64,000 nt of DNA from Branchiostoma floridae (lineage: Eukaryota > Chordata > Leptocardii > Amphioxiformes > Branchiostomatidae): assembly GCF_000003815.2 (NCBI RefSeq), contig NC_049984.1, positions 12,397,186-12,461,185 on the forward strand. Direction: 5' to 3'. Both the position numbers and the translations under genes were made by a program. Below, one piece after another: positions 18,165 through 29,200 of this stretch (position 1 is the stretch's first letter; every line of letters begins with the position of its first letter). The notes beneath the pieces were generated by a model. The model did not search any database, was not told the origin of the DNA, and saw only the letters and a program-made list of their open reading frames with translations.

Positions 18165-19308
18165 TAGTATGTTTATTGCAAATTCTTGCCCGAGGGCTAA
18201 TTGCAGGTACAAACAACATGTAAAATAAGGAAAATACAAAGGTGCTAGGAACTACATTCTATGACTATGTTGTGCTACTTAAGTGTACATTATACTGGTT
18301 TTGTTGGGTTTGACTTCTTCTTTTTAGGCAGTGGAAGACGAATTTGCCCACTTCTTTTATAATGTGTGGGTTCTTTGATTTTAATAGTAGGGTTGATTTC
18401 TCATTGTCAGGAATAGTTAGAAAGTAAGCGTGTATTTTGGATACACTTATAAATAGTTTGTTTCTTATATCATCATAAAAAGAACAATTAGAGACAAAAT
18501 GACTCTCGTCGTCCACAGCATTTGAGGGGCAATATTTACAAATCCTCTCAGACATAGGTAGCTTCATATATCTCCCCTTTTCTATTTCCAGGGGATGGGC
18601 ACTAATTCTAATCTTACAGGTAGCGGAACGCTCCTCAAAGTCACAAAGTTCGAGATATTTCTCTATACAATATTCGGTTTTACATTTTCTGTAAAATTTA
18701 AGCTTGCCAGTATCGGCAGACAGATTATGGAAGAAAGTTTGAATAAACATATCTGAAAACCTTGTCCTTAATACATTGCATATATGTTGAGGATCATAGT
18801 TAGTGCCATCACCATATAATAAGTATGAGTAGCCACAGTGATCGAAGATCTCCTTAACTCGCTGTAATAATGTCCGTCGGCGACTATTTGTCAGAGATGT
18901 ATGTTGTAATCGGAGTGCAACAACTTGCAGTGGGTGTGTATCGGTGTCTAGTTGTGTTAAGTGTATCCAGAATTTTACAGTGCGCAGGAATATATCTAAA
19001 TCTAATGGTAACCTTCCTAGTTCTGCTCTAGCTGCTACATTACTACTGTTCCTGTGCACACCAAGTACATTCTTGCAGAAGCGGTTATGGGAATTTTCAA
19101 TGGGCGAGCTGTCATTTATAGGGTCTTTGCCCCAGATTTCACATCCATACAGAAGTATTGGTTTAATACAAGTGTCGAAAATTCTTCGTAGGCACTTCGG
19201 GGAGACAGACGAACGGAGTAGCGATTTGAGACTGAACATGGCCTTTCGTGCTCTGAGTGAGAGCTGTTTCTGTGCAAGCCAAGAGAGAAACTGCCTGATG
19301 CAGTAATA
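18165..19308 (-). mobile_element. 5'-truncated LINE (non-LTR retrotransposon)
   Basis: Only the 3' part of ORF2 (reverse-transcriptase thumb onward) and the 3' UTR remain. After the stop at 18265 the 3' UTR contains GCAATTAGCCCTCGGGCAAG and ends near an AATAAA (18177-18172). The open frame is cut by a stop at 19311-19309, so the 5' boundary is a truncation, the usual outcome of target-primed reverse transcription. Neighbouring DNA shows no matching 5' part. Confidence 0.88.
18265..19239 (-). CDS. LINE ORF2 C-terminal fragment
   Basis: A 324-residue open frame (extendable upstream to 19308). CIKPILLYGCEIWG near residue 24-37 is the conserved thumb-region motif following reverse transcriptase in CR1/L2/Jockey-type LINEs, followed by FCKNVLGVHRNSSN and ELGRLPLDL, also typical. 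A C-terminal CxxC-x9-H-x4-C knuckle (C234, C237, H247, C252; CKYCPSN...DDESHF) is of the kind found at the end of such ORFs. No stop or frameshift interrupts the fragment, which suggests a young insertion, but it lacks the catalytic core and endonuclease, so it cannot be active. Confidence 0.9.
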   Translation of the reverse strand: MFSLKSLLRSSVSPKCLRRIFDTCIKPILLYGCEIWGKDPINDSSPIENSHNRFCKNVLGVHRNSSNVAARAELGRLPLDLDIFLRTVKFWIHLTQLDTDTHPLQVVALRLQHTSLTNSRRRTLLQRVKEIFDHCGYSYLLYGDGTNYDPQHICNVLRTRFSDMFIQTFFHNLSADTGKLKFYRKCKTEYCIEKYLELCDFEERSATCKIRISAHPLEIEKGRYMKLPMSERICKYCPSNAVDDESHFVSNCSFYDDIRNKLFISVSKIHAYFLTIPDNEKSTLLLKSKNPHIIKEVGKFVFHCLKRRSQTQQNQYNVHLSSTT

Positions 19309-22300
19309 TTATAACACTGAGTTACCCGCCGTGTATTTAACAGATAAACCGGAGCATGTTAACAAAACTTTCGAGGTGCATTTGAGGTGGAGAAATATCG
19401 GACGGCATTCAAAGTGTATGCGACCTATTCTAACTGCAGTATGACCGCATTTTCAGGTATTCCAACATTATTCGAATATTCTGATCCCATACGGTCACAA
19501 GAATGTACACAAATATCTGGAAAGCAGTGAGAATTTCTAGAATGTTCTACATATACAGTAGTAATACACAAGAGGTATTTTTGTAATTCTTTGGATTAGA
19601 CTTATACAGAATCACGAAGTTTTCCACTTCCATCTGTCCAGAGTTGGAAGTTGACGCGACGTGACGTCAACAATAAGAAGTGTGTCTCATATCTTGACCG
19701 GAAACAAGATGGCGACCGGAAGGTGTCATAATTCCAAGCGCCCATAACGGAGAAGATTGTCATGCTGGTTTTGCTTATCACGAACCTATAATGATTTTTA
19801 GTCATACCATTCACCTACCAACAAGCAGCGAAGTAACACCGATAGAAACATAACCCCTTTAGCGGAGGCCGCTAATTTTCGCCAGCAGAGTAGCGGGAAA
19901 GGCCGCATAAGAACGACCTCTCCTATGATCCATGAAGCTGGCAGCTGGTAATGTACACGAACTATTGACTTGTGCTGCTGATGTCGGACCATCTGACGTA
20001 CGGAATAGGTTGTGAGGTGATCCGTACCAACCCGCAGTACGGACAGCACTGAGAGGGTCTGCCGGCCGACATCGATCCCAAACCTACACAGAATATGGTC
20101 ATTAAGCTCAATGTACCCGTAAAAGTTGAACGGCAGTTGTTGAGCTTTTGGGGCCGGCTAAGAATAAGCGACTTCATATTCTCTAATGTTCTGCAAGGGG
20201 CCGTCAACTTCGACATACAGATGATCAATGAAAACTTCGAAATTTTTTTTTCGCGACCTCCTCAAATAAGTATCCCTGGTGCTCAACCAACCATACATTG
20301 TACGATCATAACAAACCGAATGATGCCATTGTCAAGGGCAATGAATATGATTTTTAATGCTATATTATGCAATATAATTATAATTAGTTTCCGGACACCT
20401 TTTACTTAGTTTATCTTTCCTCGAACTTCCTCATAAGATAGACATTATTCATACTTTCAAATTTTTTAGCTGATTTGTACTGTTTCTTTATCACGAAGAG
20501 AAATCTGACGGAGACCACCATAAGTACGCCGCAGTTGGGTGGTTCCGAAAAGCCGACGGGCTGCCTACACCTCACGTTTTGCGGCCAACGGTCGTTAAGT
20601 GTCGTTAAGTCCACGTTCGTCATTTACCGAACCGACACCGACAAGTTACCACACATGGCCTGCCAACAGTGTCGGATCGTGAGGAAACACCATTACCTGG
20701 GATATGTGCCGAGCCCGGTGTCACCTCAACAAATATCTTTCTCCTTGAACCTAATCCATGCAATCTGTGTACGCAATAGATCCGAAAGAAATGACTTTGG
20801 GAGGAATGCATATGCAGGTAGACTGCGTGGGTCAATAGATAGAACGGAAGATGGCAATGTCTTGTAGAAAATAGCGACACGAAGTCATTGAACTGTTACA
20901 CATAGTACCATATCCATGTTTTATCGAAGAGTAAATCAGGTGCCTACCCTTAGCACATGTGTAAAGGGGTGACTTGAGCTATGTGGTCCTATGTGAAACA
21001 GGGAATCTTTCTTCCGATTTGGTCTCGACCAGGTAATCTTCTGTTCTTTTCAAGCACGCCGTGAAAGGAAATAGAGTGCTTTCTATCAATGTGTAAATAA
21101 AGGTAGGCACCATAAGGCACAAAACTGCAAAAAATACAAATAGCCCCAAACAACGCCTCCCCATGAATCAGAAGTCTCTCCCATTTACTAAAATGTCTAC
21201 TTTATGGCTAGTTTTACCAACTCTGAACTACAGATTCGTGCCACTATTTAGTTTTATGATTGTTTGTTTGTTTGTTTATTTATTTAACCAGGTGGACAAA
21301 TATCGCCTTCAATCCGTGTTTTTTATTGTTGGCCAGGGAGGAATTTCCCGGACATTAACAAAAATGAAATCGATGATATATCAAAATATAACAAGCAAAT
21401 AATGCTCTATTTACAAAAGCGAGATAACTTAAAAATGAGATGCTTGTAACTAAAACACAACATACGCTTCTAACAACTTAGTCTCACGTCGCAAAAATGT
21501 AAGGTATCATGCGACAAAAAACAAGAAAATGAGGTCAGAATGGACTTTGAATATCAATTTTCAGCAGCCAAATCTTCCCACTCACTTCATGCCATTCCAC
21601 GACACTTCATTCAAATAACTATGGACACATACCGACACACACAGGCACATTGGGAACATACGGTCCTTACACAGAGTGTTTTATTTTATAACGTTACATA
21701 CACGTATATATAAAATCTCGTTTGAAAATACACATTTGTCCTTGGCCTTGACTTATTCTCCAGACGGTACGAATTGATTTGATTGGCATGACAAACAACA
21801 CCCATCCAACACAGGACAAATCTAATCACGCACAGGACGTCCTCAATACCAATCCCTTCCCTTTCAAGCGAGCACGAATTTGTCAACTACCAATTTTACT
21901 CCGCACCCATCACTTATTCCTGCTGTATTGGACTGATATTGACTACTGATTACCAACAGAAAGTGTGAGTTGAAGGGCTTCAAACTGATGATCAGAGATC
22001 CCCTCCTTTCCTTAATCTGTCTTATCATATTACTCTACAATCAATTACAGGCAATCAGATATCACATCACCCCCGCTCATCCTTTCTACGTGTCAGAGAT
22101 TATGAAATAGAAGAGCCGGCGATTCATCAATGGTTTTACTCGATCTGACAAACAACTTGAAGCAAGCAAATTAGGAAGGCACGGATCTCTGTAGGGGTGG
22201 CGGAGGCTGGGAGGAGAGCTGTGGTTCCAGATTGAGGTGCGGGGTAATGTCATCCCTCCACATTCCCGTCACGATTTATCTTGTCTTTCATCACAGAGTT

Positions 22301-22723
22301 TATCACGTTTCGTACTTGATATTAATCTACTCATCAATGTGGGCTCTCCAGGGAGATTCGTCCCGCGTAATTCTTGTATTCACCCCCTCCCCCTCGTCTC
22401 CCTCACGTAACGGCGTGGTTAAGTTATCGTCCGAAACCAAAGTGAAAGAGCAAGAGGTCGGCCGACGTTGTCACTTTCGGAATTAAGTCAGGTCCAAGAC
22501 GGATGGAGGTCGTTTCTTTCCGGCTTTGGCCAAGGCCACAGAAGAAAGAAGAGTGATCATAAACATTTCAGGTACTTTCCAAATAATTGATAGATAGTTA
22601 GAACTGGAGCCAAGAAGCTAGCAAAGGACCGGGACTACTTCCATATTGTCCTTTGGCATCAGATAAAATAAAACGACTTGAACCATCTGGACCAGAGCCA
22701 CAGAAACAGTCAACATTGGCCAA
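19309..22723. other. Noncoding with possible promoter and repeats
   Basis: No supportable exon. A segment near 19480-19550 (ATATCTGGAAAGCAGTGAGA) matches 22928-22955 and belongs to a dispersed family. A motif cluster at 19662-19723 is listed separately. Confidence 0.4.
19662..19723 (+). promoter_or_regulatory. Possible promoter: CRE, two ETS sites and a YY1-type motif
   Basis: A palindromic CRE TGACGTCA (19662-19669), CCGGAAAC (19698-19705), AAGATGGCGAC (19706-19716) and CCGGAAGG (19716-19723) fall within 62 bp. This combination is typical of TATA-less housekeeping promoters, where the AAGATGGCG motif often covers the start codon. No downstream coding exon supports it: the ATG frame ends after 12 codons. 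Confidence 0.25.
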
Positions 22724-23025
22724 CACGAGCACGAATGAGCCAGAATGTCGTCGGAATGAAAATTCTTTTCTATTCCTGGCAATTCCTGGCAATTCGTAGT
22801 GTGTTCCGGAAATCCCATCTGCATTCCATCTGCATTCCATTATTTGAAACATTCTGATCTCATTCGATGGAGAGCCGAAACGGCAAGCCACCTAGCTCTA
22901 ATTCTGCCAGAATGTGGCCGAAAGAATATCTGGAATGCAGTGAGAATGTCTAGGATACACTAGGAATTTGCATGAATAGAAAAGAATATTCATTCTGACG
23001 ACATTCTGGCTCATTCCTTCTCGTG
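22724..23025. mobile_element. Foldback element of about 300 bp
   Basis: CACGAATGAGCCAGAATGTC (with GTCGGAATG after it) on the left is mirrored by CATTCTGACGACATTCTGGC and TCATTCC on the right. Internally it carries short direct repeats (ATTCCTGGCA twice; CATCTGCATTC twice). Confidence 0.7.
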
Positions 23026-24600
23026 TGAATGGGATATAAGGTCCATTTGGAATTCCCACCCGAATGGCCCCGAATGTGGCGCGAAATTTGGAAATACTTC
23101 ATTCCGGCTGGTTCTGCTTAATTCCTGCTGATTCGGTTTCAGTGTGAATGCCCTATTAAGCACGACTCCAGCCACACACTCTCCACTGCCATACTGTACC
23201 GTATGACGAAGGTGTAGAGTTACAGGTTATTGGAACTGACTCAAAGGGAACGGGAAGAAATAGATGACAGTACTTCAGGGCACAAGTCTCCCGAGTCTTC
23301 TGTAATGGAACCATTGGTCAGAATGTTCAGTTCGGGCGGCAAGATGGAAGCTGCAACTCATTTCCCACAGAAGGCTGGATATAGAAGGTTTTTAGAAAAG
23401 CCAAGAAACCGGTTTCTACATTGATCAATACATGCAGCAAGATGTAGACATTTACCGGTTCAAAGCAAAACGATTCATGTGGCTTTCCTATGTCACTCTA
23501 CGCGAAATGAGGAGGTATAAACTTCATGGACAATTTGCAGCTGCTTCTTAAAATGGAGTCGCTAAATTCATGCAGCTATGAAAAATCTAAGTGTCGCTGA
23601 GCTGTGGTCTTTTTCCACAGCTTTTTTATGTTTAAGATACTAATGCAGGTCTTGTTGTTAAGCACAAAGGTTCAGAATGGATGAATAAACCATCTGCCTG
23701 GCGCAGGACTGTGTCTGCAGTGATAGAGGACCTCCTGAGGAGTTGCACTCAAGCGTTCCTACGTGTACGTGTACTTCGGTATTCGTCATGTTCAGTTCGT
23801 TCAACCTAATCATACGAGTATGTACAGGCTATTTCTCTTCCCTGTACGCGTAGTATCAGGAATAAGACATGACCATGTAGAATTTAGATCCATCTCCCTG
23901 TTTTTATCCTAATAAAGAAATTACAAGGAAGTGCAGATTAAACGGAAACAAAAACTGCTAAAGTATGCTGAAGATCGTTATGACCGTGAAGCTTTAAGTG
24001 GATACCACTAACACGGTGCCTTACAACATACCATTTCTGTATGTGTGTATGTAGTACACACATACAGTAATATCATATTGTGTAGTACGCACCAGACACA
24101 GTAATGTCATCAGGATCTCAACTACAACACCATTGGAACCGAGCCAAACGATACCTCCAATTCTTCAAGTATCCTATTACACCACTACCGCCTTGCATGC
24201 TGCCACAATGTAAGAAAGGCAAGCAAACATCAAATGATTACCATACCAAATGATTAAGATATCTCAAAACACAAAATGATGACAAGATTTCCGTTATTAC
24301 GAAGGTTTCAGGGTGAGTTCCTGACACATGCCGGCATGTAAACTTCCTGACAACGTGTCTCCGTCGGAAAGCTAGACAGAGATGCACACATCCTGCATGC
24401 CCGGGAAACTGGTCGTTAACTGTCCGCCCCCAGACAGAGGTGACGACACCGGGCTAACACCTGGATTACTGGGTAAAATGAAAGCAGAGGAATCCATAAT
24501 GGGCGGCTGTAATTGAGGGCACTCGTGAGAATAGCCGCTGGCCCTGGCATCACTCAACTCAACTCCCCTCTACTGGGGGCTGATGAAGCTTCACCGCATC
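23026..24600. other. Noncoding
   Basis: No exon recognised. Contains a copy of the CAAA-tail family (24125-24310). Confidence 0.4.
24125..24310 (+). repeat. CAAA-tail interspersed family, copy 2
   Basis: ACACCATTGGAACCGAGCCA, AATTCTTCAAGTAT, TTACACCACTACCGCCTTGC and CATGCTGCCACAATG match 54540-54745 closely. The 3' end (TTTCCGTTATTACGAAG) is diverged and the CAAA tract is reduced. Confidence 0.75.
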
Positions 24601-24612
24601 GCAGTGGAACGT

Positions 24613-25170
24613 TAGTGTATACATGCTGGTGCTAGATTTGAGTGTATACATGCTGGTGCTAGATGTGAGTGTATACATGCTGGTGCTAGATGTGAGGGTA
24701 TACATGCTGGTGCTAGATTTGAGTGTATACATGCTGGTGCTAGATGTGAGTGTATACATGCTGATGCTAGATGTGAGGGTATACATGCTGGTGCCAGATG
24801 TATACATGCTGGTGCTAGATATGAGTGTATACATGCTGGTGCTAGATGTGCGTGTATACATGCTGGTGCTAGATGTTAGTGTATACATGCTGGTGCTAGA
24901 TGTGAGGGTATACATGCTGGTTCTAGATGTGAGGGTATACATGCTGGTGCTAGATGTGAGTGTATACATGCTGGTGCTAGAATGTGAGTGTATACATGCT
25001 GATGCTAGATGTGAGTGTATACATGCAAGTGCTAGATCGTAGTGCATACATGCTGGTGCTAGATGTAAATGTATACATGCTAGTGCTAGATGGTAGTGTG
25101 TACATGTTAGTGTTAGATGTGAGTGTGTACATGTTAGTGTTAGGTATGAGTGTATATATGATAGTGCTAC
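24613..25170. repeat. 27-bp minisatellite, about 20 units
   Basis: The unit is GTATACATGCTGGTGCTAGA plus TGTGAGT, repeated in tandem. The left units are nearly identical; units right of about 25,030 are increasingly diverged. One unit near 24790 lacks 6 bp and one near 24980 has a single-base insertion. Because 27 is a multiple of three, long open frames arise on both strands (repeating TSSTSMYTL and MLVLDVSVY); these are artefacts of periodicity. Confidence 0.97.
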
Positions 25171-26157
25171 CCAATCCAGCCAGAGGAAAACGTATACAGT
25201 CAAAGCTGGTGGGTTCAGCAGCCACTCAAGGGACAGGGTGCGGACTGCGGACAGGGTGGGTTAGCTATGTAAAAGTGAACGGAGCAGTTTTAAGGCGACT
25301 GGAGGTGGCTGCCTACGCCGGGCGGTTGCCCGACCAAGTTGTACTGTGATTTCAGAAGTCCTGTCATAGTGTGTTAGAGCTATCTATACTCCAATGATAT
25401 AACTACGTCTTCGCCAATCCCTTAATCTAATTGTCTCCCTCTCACATCTTTCGGTTCGTTAACAAGCAAGAAACTATTATCATTTAAGTTGGTTTTCCTT
25501 GAGGTAAAAAAAGGCCCAACAGCAGCTGTCTTTTCCTGTATATCAGAGAGTCATCGTACGTTGCTAGAAATGGGAGTCGTAGTCTGAGTCTATATCTAGT
25601 CCAAGTTACTAAAGTTACAGGTGATACGTAAAGTTTAAAGTCGCTTCACCATCTCCTGCCTTGACAACTTCAGCGACTTTTGACCCCAATCTCGGGATGA
25701 AGCAAATCTCTGTAGCGCTACTCTCACCCCACGGGAATCTGCTGTCTCCTGTAATTCGGTAGACAGCTCCAGGGACACATCGATTTTTTTGTTCCCCGAG
25801 TAACTACAAAGGGCACAAGTCCGAAAATCGTGACCCCAACATTTCAAATACATCGGATGGTGAAATAGTTGGGGGAACTTCTGATTGGCACTTATTTTTT
25901 GACACTGCCTAAGGCGCGGAAACTTTTAACTATGGAGGCTGTCAGCATATTGTGCTATAAAAAGACAAAAGATCAGTGGTACATAACAACGTTTTGAAGA
26001 ACCACGCGATGAGGCGCTCCACACAATGAAAGATTGATGCTCAACAATCCCCAGCCACCGGGTTCCCAATTGAGGTCGATGACCTCGCTCAGTCCAACTA
26101 TCTATGGACTTTAGCGTACTACATTCCGGAAGGGGTGTCAGAAAGGGGTAATATGGC
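25171..26157. other. Noncoding
   Basis: No gene or repeat recognised. Confidence 0.4.
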
Positions 26158-26260
26158 TACTCTCCAAGCAGAGGCGGGTGGAAAAAATCCTGACCTTTTC
26201 CTTTCATCCGTTTTTTTTTCGATCGGCATTCCCACCTTTCCAACCTCTGCTTGGAGAGTA
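26158..26260. mobile_element. MITE, CTCCAAGCAG-terminus family, copy 3 (short)
   Basis: A 103-bp element starts TACTCTCCAAGCAGAGG and ends CCTCTGCTTGGAGAGTA. The termini match the family exactly, but no target duplication is visible, so one flank may have been rearranged. Confidence 0.82.
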
Positions 26261-29200
26261 AAATTAAGACTACAAAGGCTACCTACAACGCTCTTAAAAG
26301 GCCACCGACAAACGAGGGGAGGATTAAGACTTTCAAAAATCTCTAAATGTTAACGATAAAAATGATCTACACGTGTCTTACAAATCGGATGGGGGGAGGT
26401 TCTTTCAGCTCAAGCAGTTTTACATCAGCGATTGTGTATGTAGCTATCGTTCCGGTAACACAGAATCCTCGAGCGAGTTTTCAATTAAATAATCTCTGAC
26501 CTTCGCCAGGCGAAGGGTAGAAACCTCCGCTTCTGGCCTGACGTGAAGAAGCCTGATGAACGTCAAATGTGAAACCACTCAACTAATGAGGCGAGGATCA
26601 CTTAATCAATGCTGCTGCATTAAGCCATCATCTCCTGGTCACGCTCCATACATTAGAATATCGTCGGTGGCCAAGCGTTAAGTAGCGTACTAACGTGGTA
26701 ACGTTTTGAAAAAACACACGATACAATTCAACTTTGAATGTTCAACAGTGGAGAACCAGAAAGGTCGTTACATCCCTGTTTCAAAGTCATGTCAACATAA
26801 ACCGCACCCCGTATATTTCATCAACTGTTTAAATCAAATAACCAATAGTCATCTTGTGAACTATGACCTGTTGCATGGAAATTGTCCCTAGGGGGCATCC
26901 TATGTATATATTATATAACCTATCTCTGTGCTGTTAGGATAATCATACCTTACCAAGACTACCTTTACATTACACTGCAACCCTAATGATAGAAATAGGA
27001 CATGAGCTAATTTGACGTATGTAAAACTAAACTGATTACAGTTTAATGATCACAGGCACGACCTTCCCAGTTATATGGCATAGGGCTGCACTTATCACCT
27101 GGATGTAGCGCTAAGCGTCCGTCGTTATAGCATATTTGCAATATCACACGTAATGAGATGACATGTGATGTGTATTTCCCAGACAGTCCTGACGGCATGT
27201 AGAAACGTGATGCATGTCCGTCCAAAGATATCCTCAACCAGAAATCCAATAACTTCCGTGTCAGGAAGGTGAGGGTGGTTAAAGGCATGGAGGTTGGTGC
27301 AAGACGGATCTCTCATCAGCTGGAGGGATGATTCATCTGCGTCATCCTCACACAGGGACCTGACCCGGTACCGGCAGATTGATGGTCATCAGGTAATATG
27401 TGATCGGGACGAGCAGAATAACTAATTACCTCCAGGAAGGAGGTTCAGCTCATACGTGGGTACTGTTTTTGGTTCGGTTTATGTGTCTGCACCTAAAACT
27501 CAAGATCCTTGGATGCATTTTATGATTTTTTTTGGCTTGTAGGTAGTTATTGAGGTCCTGAAGAAACATGTTGATTCTGGCGCCCACTAGCCGTACCACA
27601 GAGGTACCACCATTCCTGAAAGTCCATGGATAGCTGACCAGCCGTCCCAAACAAATGACCCCTTGATTAAGGGAAGAAGGGAAGTGTTGTATAGCTTTAT
27701 GGTTGTATGGCTAAGGCCATGGCATTAGGAAATTCAAAAAAATTTTGAATATTTCACGGAGCTATGAGAGCTTCGATTTCTTGTTTGGGCTCTGTGTGGA
27801 AGCCGAAGGATTGGGAGAAAGGTGGTGGGAAGAGATATTGGCAAACTGCAGCTTCGTAAAATTAGTTTGAGGGTAAGAGAGATGGAAAACGGCTGATCGA
27901 TGCTGACAGGGATATGGTGACGGACGGGCGCCCCTTGGGACTGCACCACTGCACAGCGCTGACGAAACTAGCGGGGAATAGGGAAATGGATTTTGGAAGG
28001 GTGTTCGCCTGGCAAAGATTCTCCACACACCTGCGTTTTCAGACTTATCTGTTAGAACATCTATACACATAAACAGTGCATATCGCTTAGCACATTGGCT
28101 TCGTATTTTGTATCCGATGCCCAAGATATAAAATACTTGTCAAAGAAAACCACTGGGGGACCTGGTACACAGGTGGTTACTATAAACAAGATTCTTAATG
28201 ATTGACTTTACACTTCTCGATAGCACAGATTTTGCACCTGACGTTAGATAAGCAGATTTCCAATTCTACAGACAATTTTCTGCCCCGTTAAGACTTGGTG
28301 GAGACTGCCGACCTTGCAGATGTAGGTCGTTATGCTGGCGGGGAACCTTTCACCTAGACGCGACAAGCCATTTCTCTCCCAGATAAACCCGGCACAACGC
28401 TATAGACAGGCAATTAAAGAAGGTACTTTTGGGGCACGACAAGGAGTAAGGAAAGTGTGAAATGACGTCCCAAGTAAGCCCAAATAAGTGCCAGTACTTT
28501 CGAAAAGTGGCATTGAGAGGAGACGGGTGGACTTTAAGTCATTTTACGGCACCGTCCCAGCTCAACAACCGATCCCATAGCCCCACCCACAAGGGTGTCC
28601 ATCAAATCGTAGACATGCAAAACATAAACATGAAAATATTTGACGGACTTGCAGCCACGCATACGAACAGCTAATTGTTATTCTCTCATTGGTTGAAGTG
28701 CTAATTGTGATGGACATGCCCATACAGTCATGATCGGTCTATGGTTAGGGTTGAGAAAAATGGCGAGGTCTTTTTATTTGCCAAAATGATTTTAGATTTC
28801 TACTGCGTGCTACAGTTTGACCCGGTCAACCTTAATTTTCCCCTCTGGGAGTCATTATTGCAACTGCCACAGGCTTCGTGATGCTGGCAATTGAAGGAAA
28901 CGGCGTGAATGCCAATAGTAACACCACATAGGGTCACTCTTAATCCATCATTTCAGACCAGGTCCTCAACTTCAACGGTTTAAAAGGCTTTCAGGAAAAT
29001 CTATATTCTTTATTGTCAGGATCTGCAAAAATCTATGATATTCTACGATTCGTGACTTAACTTTTGACGTTCCGAGGTGAGAAGATTGGACGGGTATTGG
29101 CATGAGATTTTACGTTCAACTGTTTGCATTCAATTTGCCAAATCCTGGACTGGTGTCATCCAGCCATCTTCCCTTAAACCGTGAAATCACAGTCACCATG

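Noticed and set aside
24613-25170. Possible CRISPR array
   Set aside because: The repeat is head-to-tail without spacers, in an animal genome context, with no cas genes.
24559-25203. A 214-residue minus-strand open frame with repeating TSSTSMYTL, and plus-strand frames with MLVLDVSVY
   Set aside because: Both come from the 27-bp minisatellite, whose period is divisible by three; no splice sites, start context or family support a protein.
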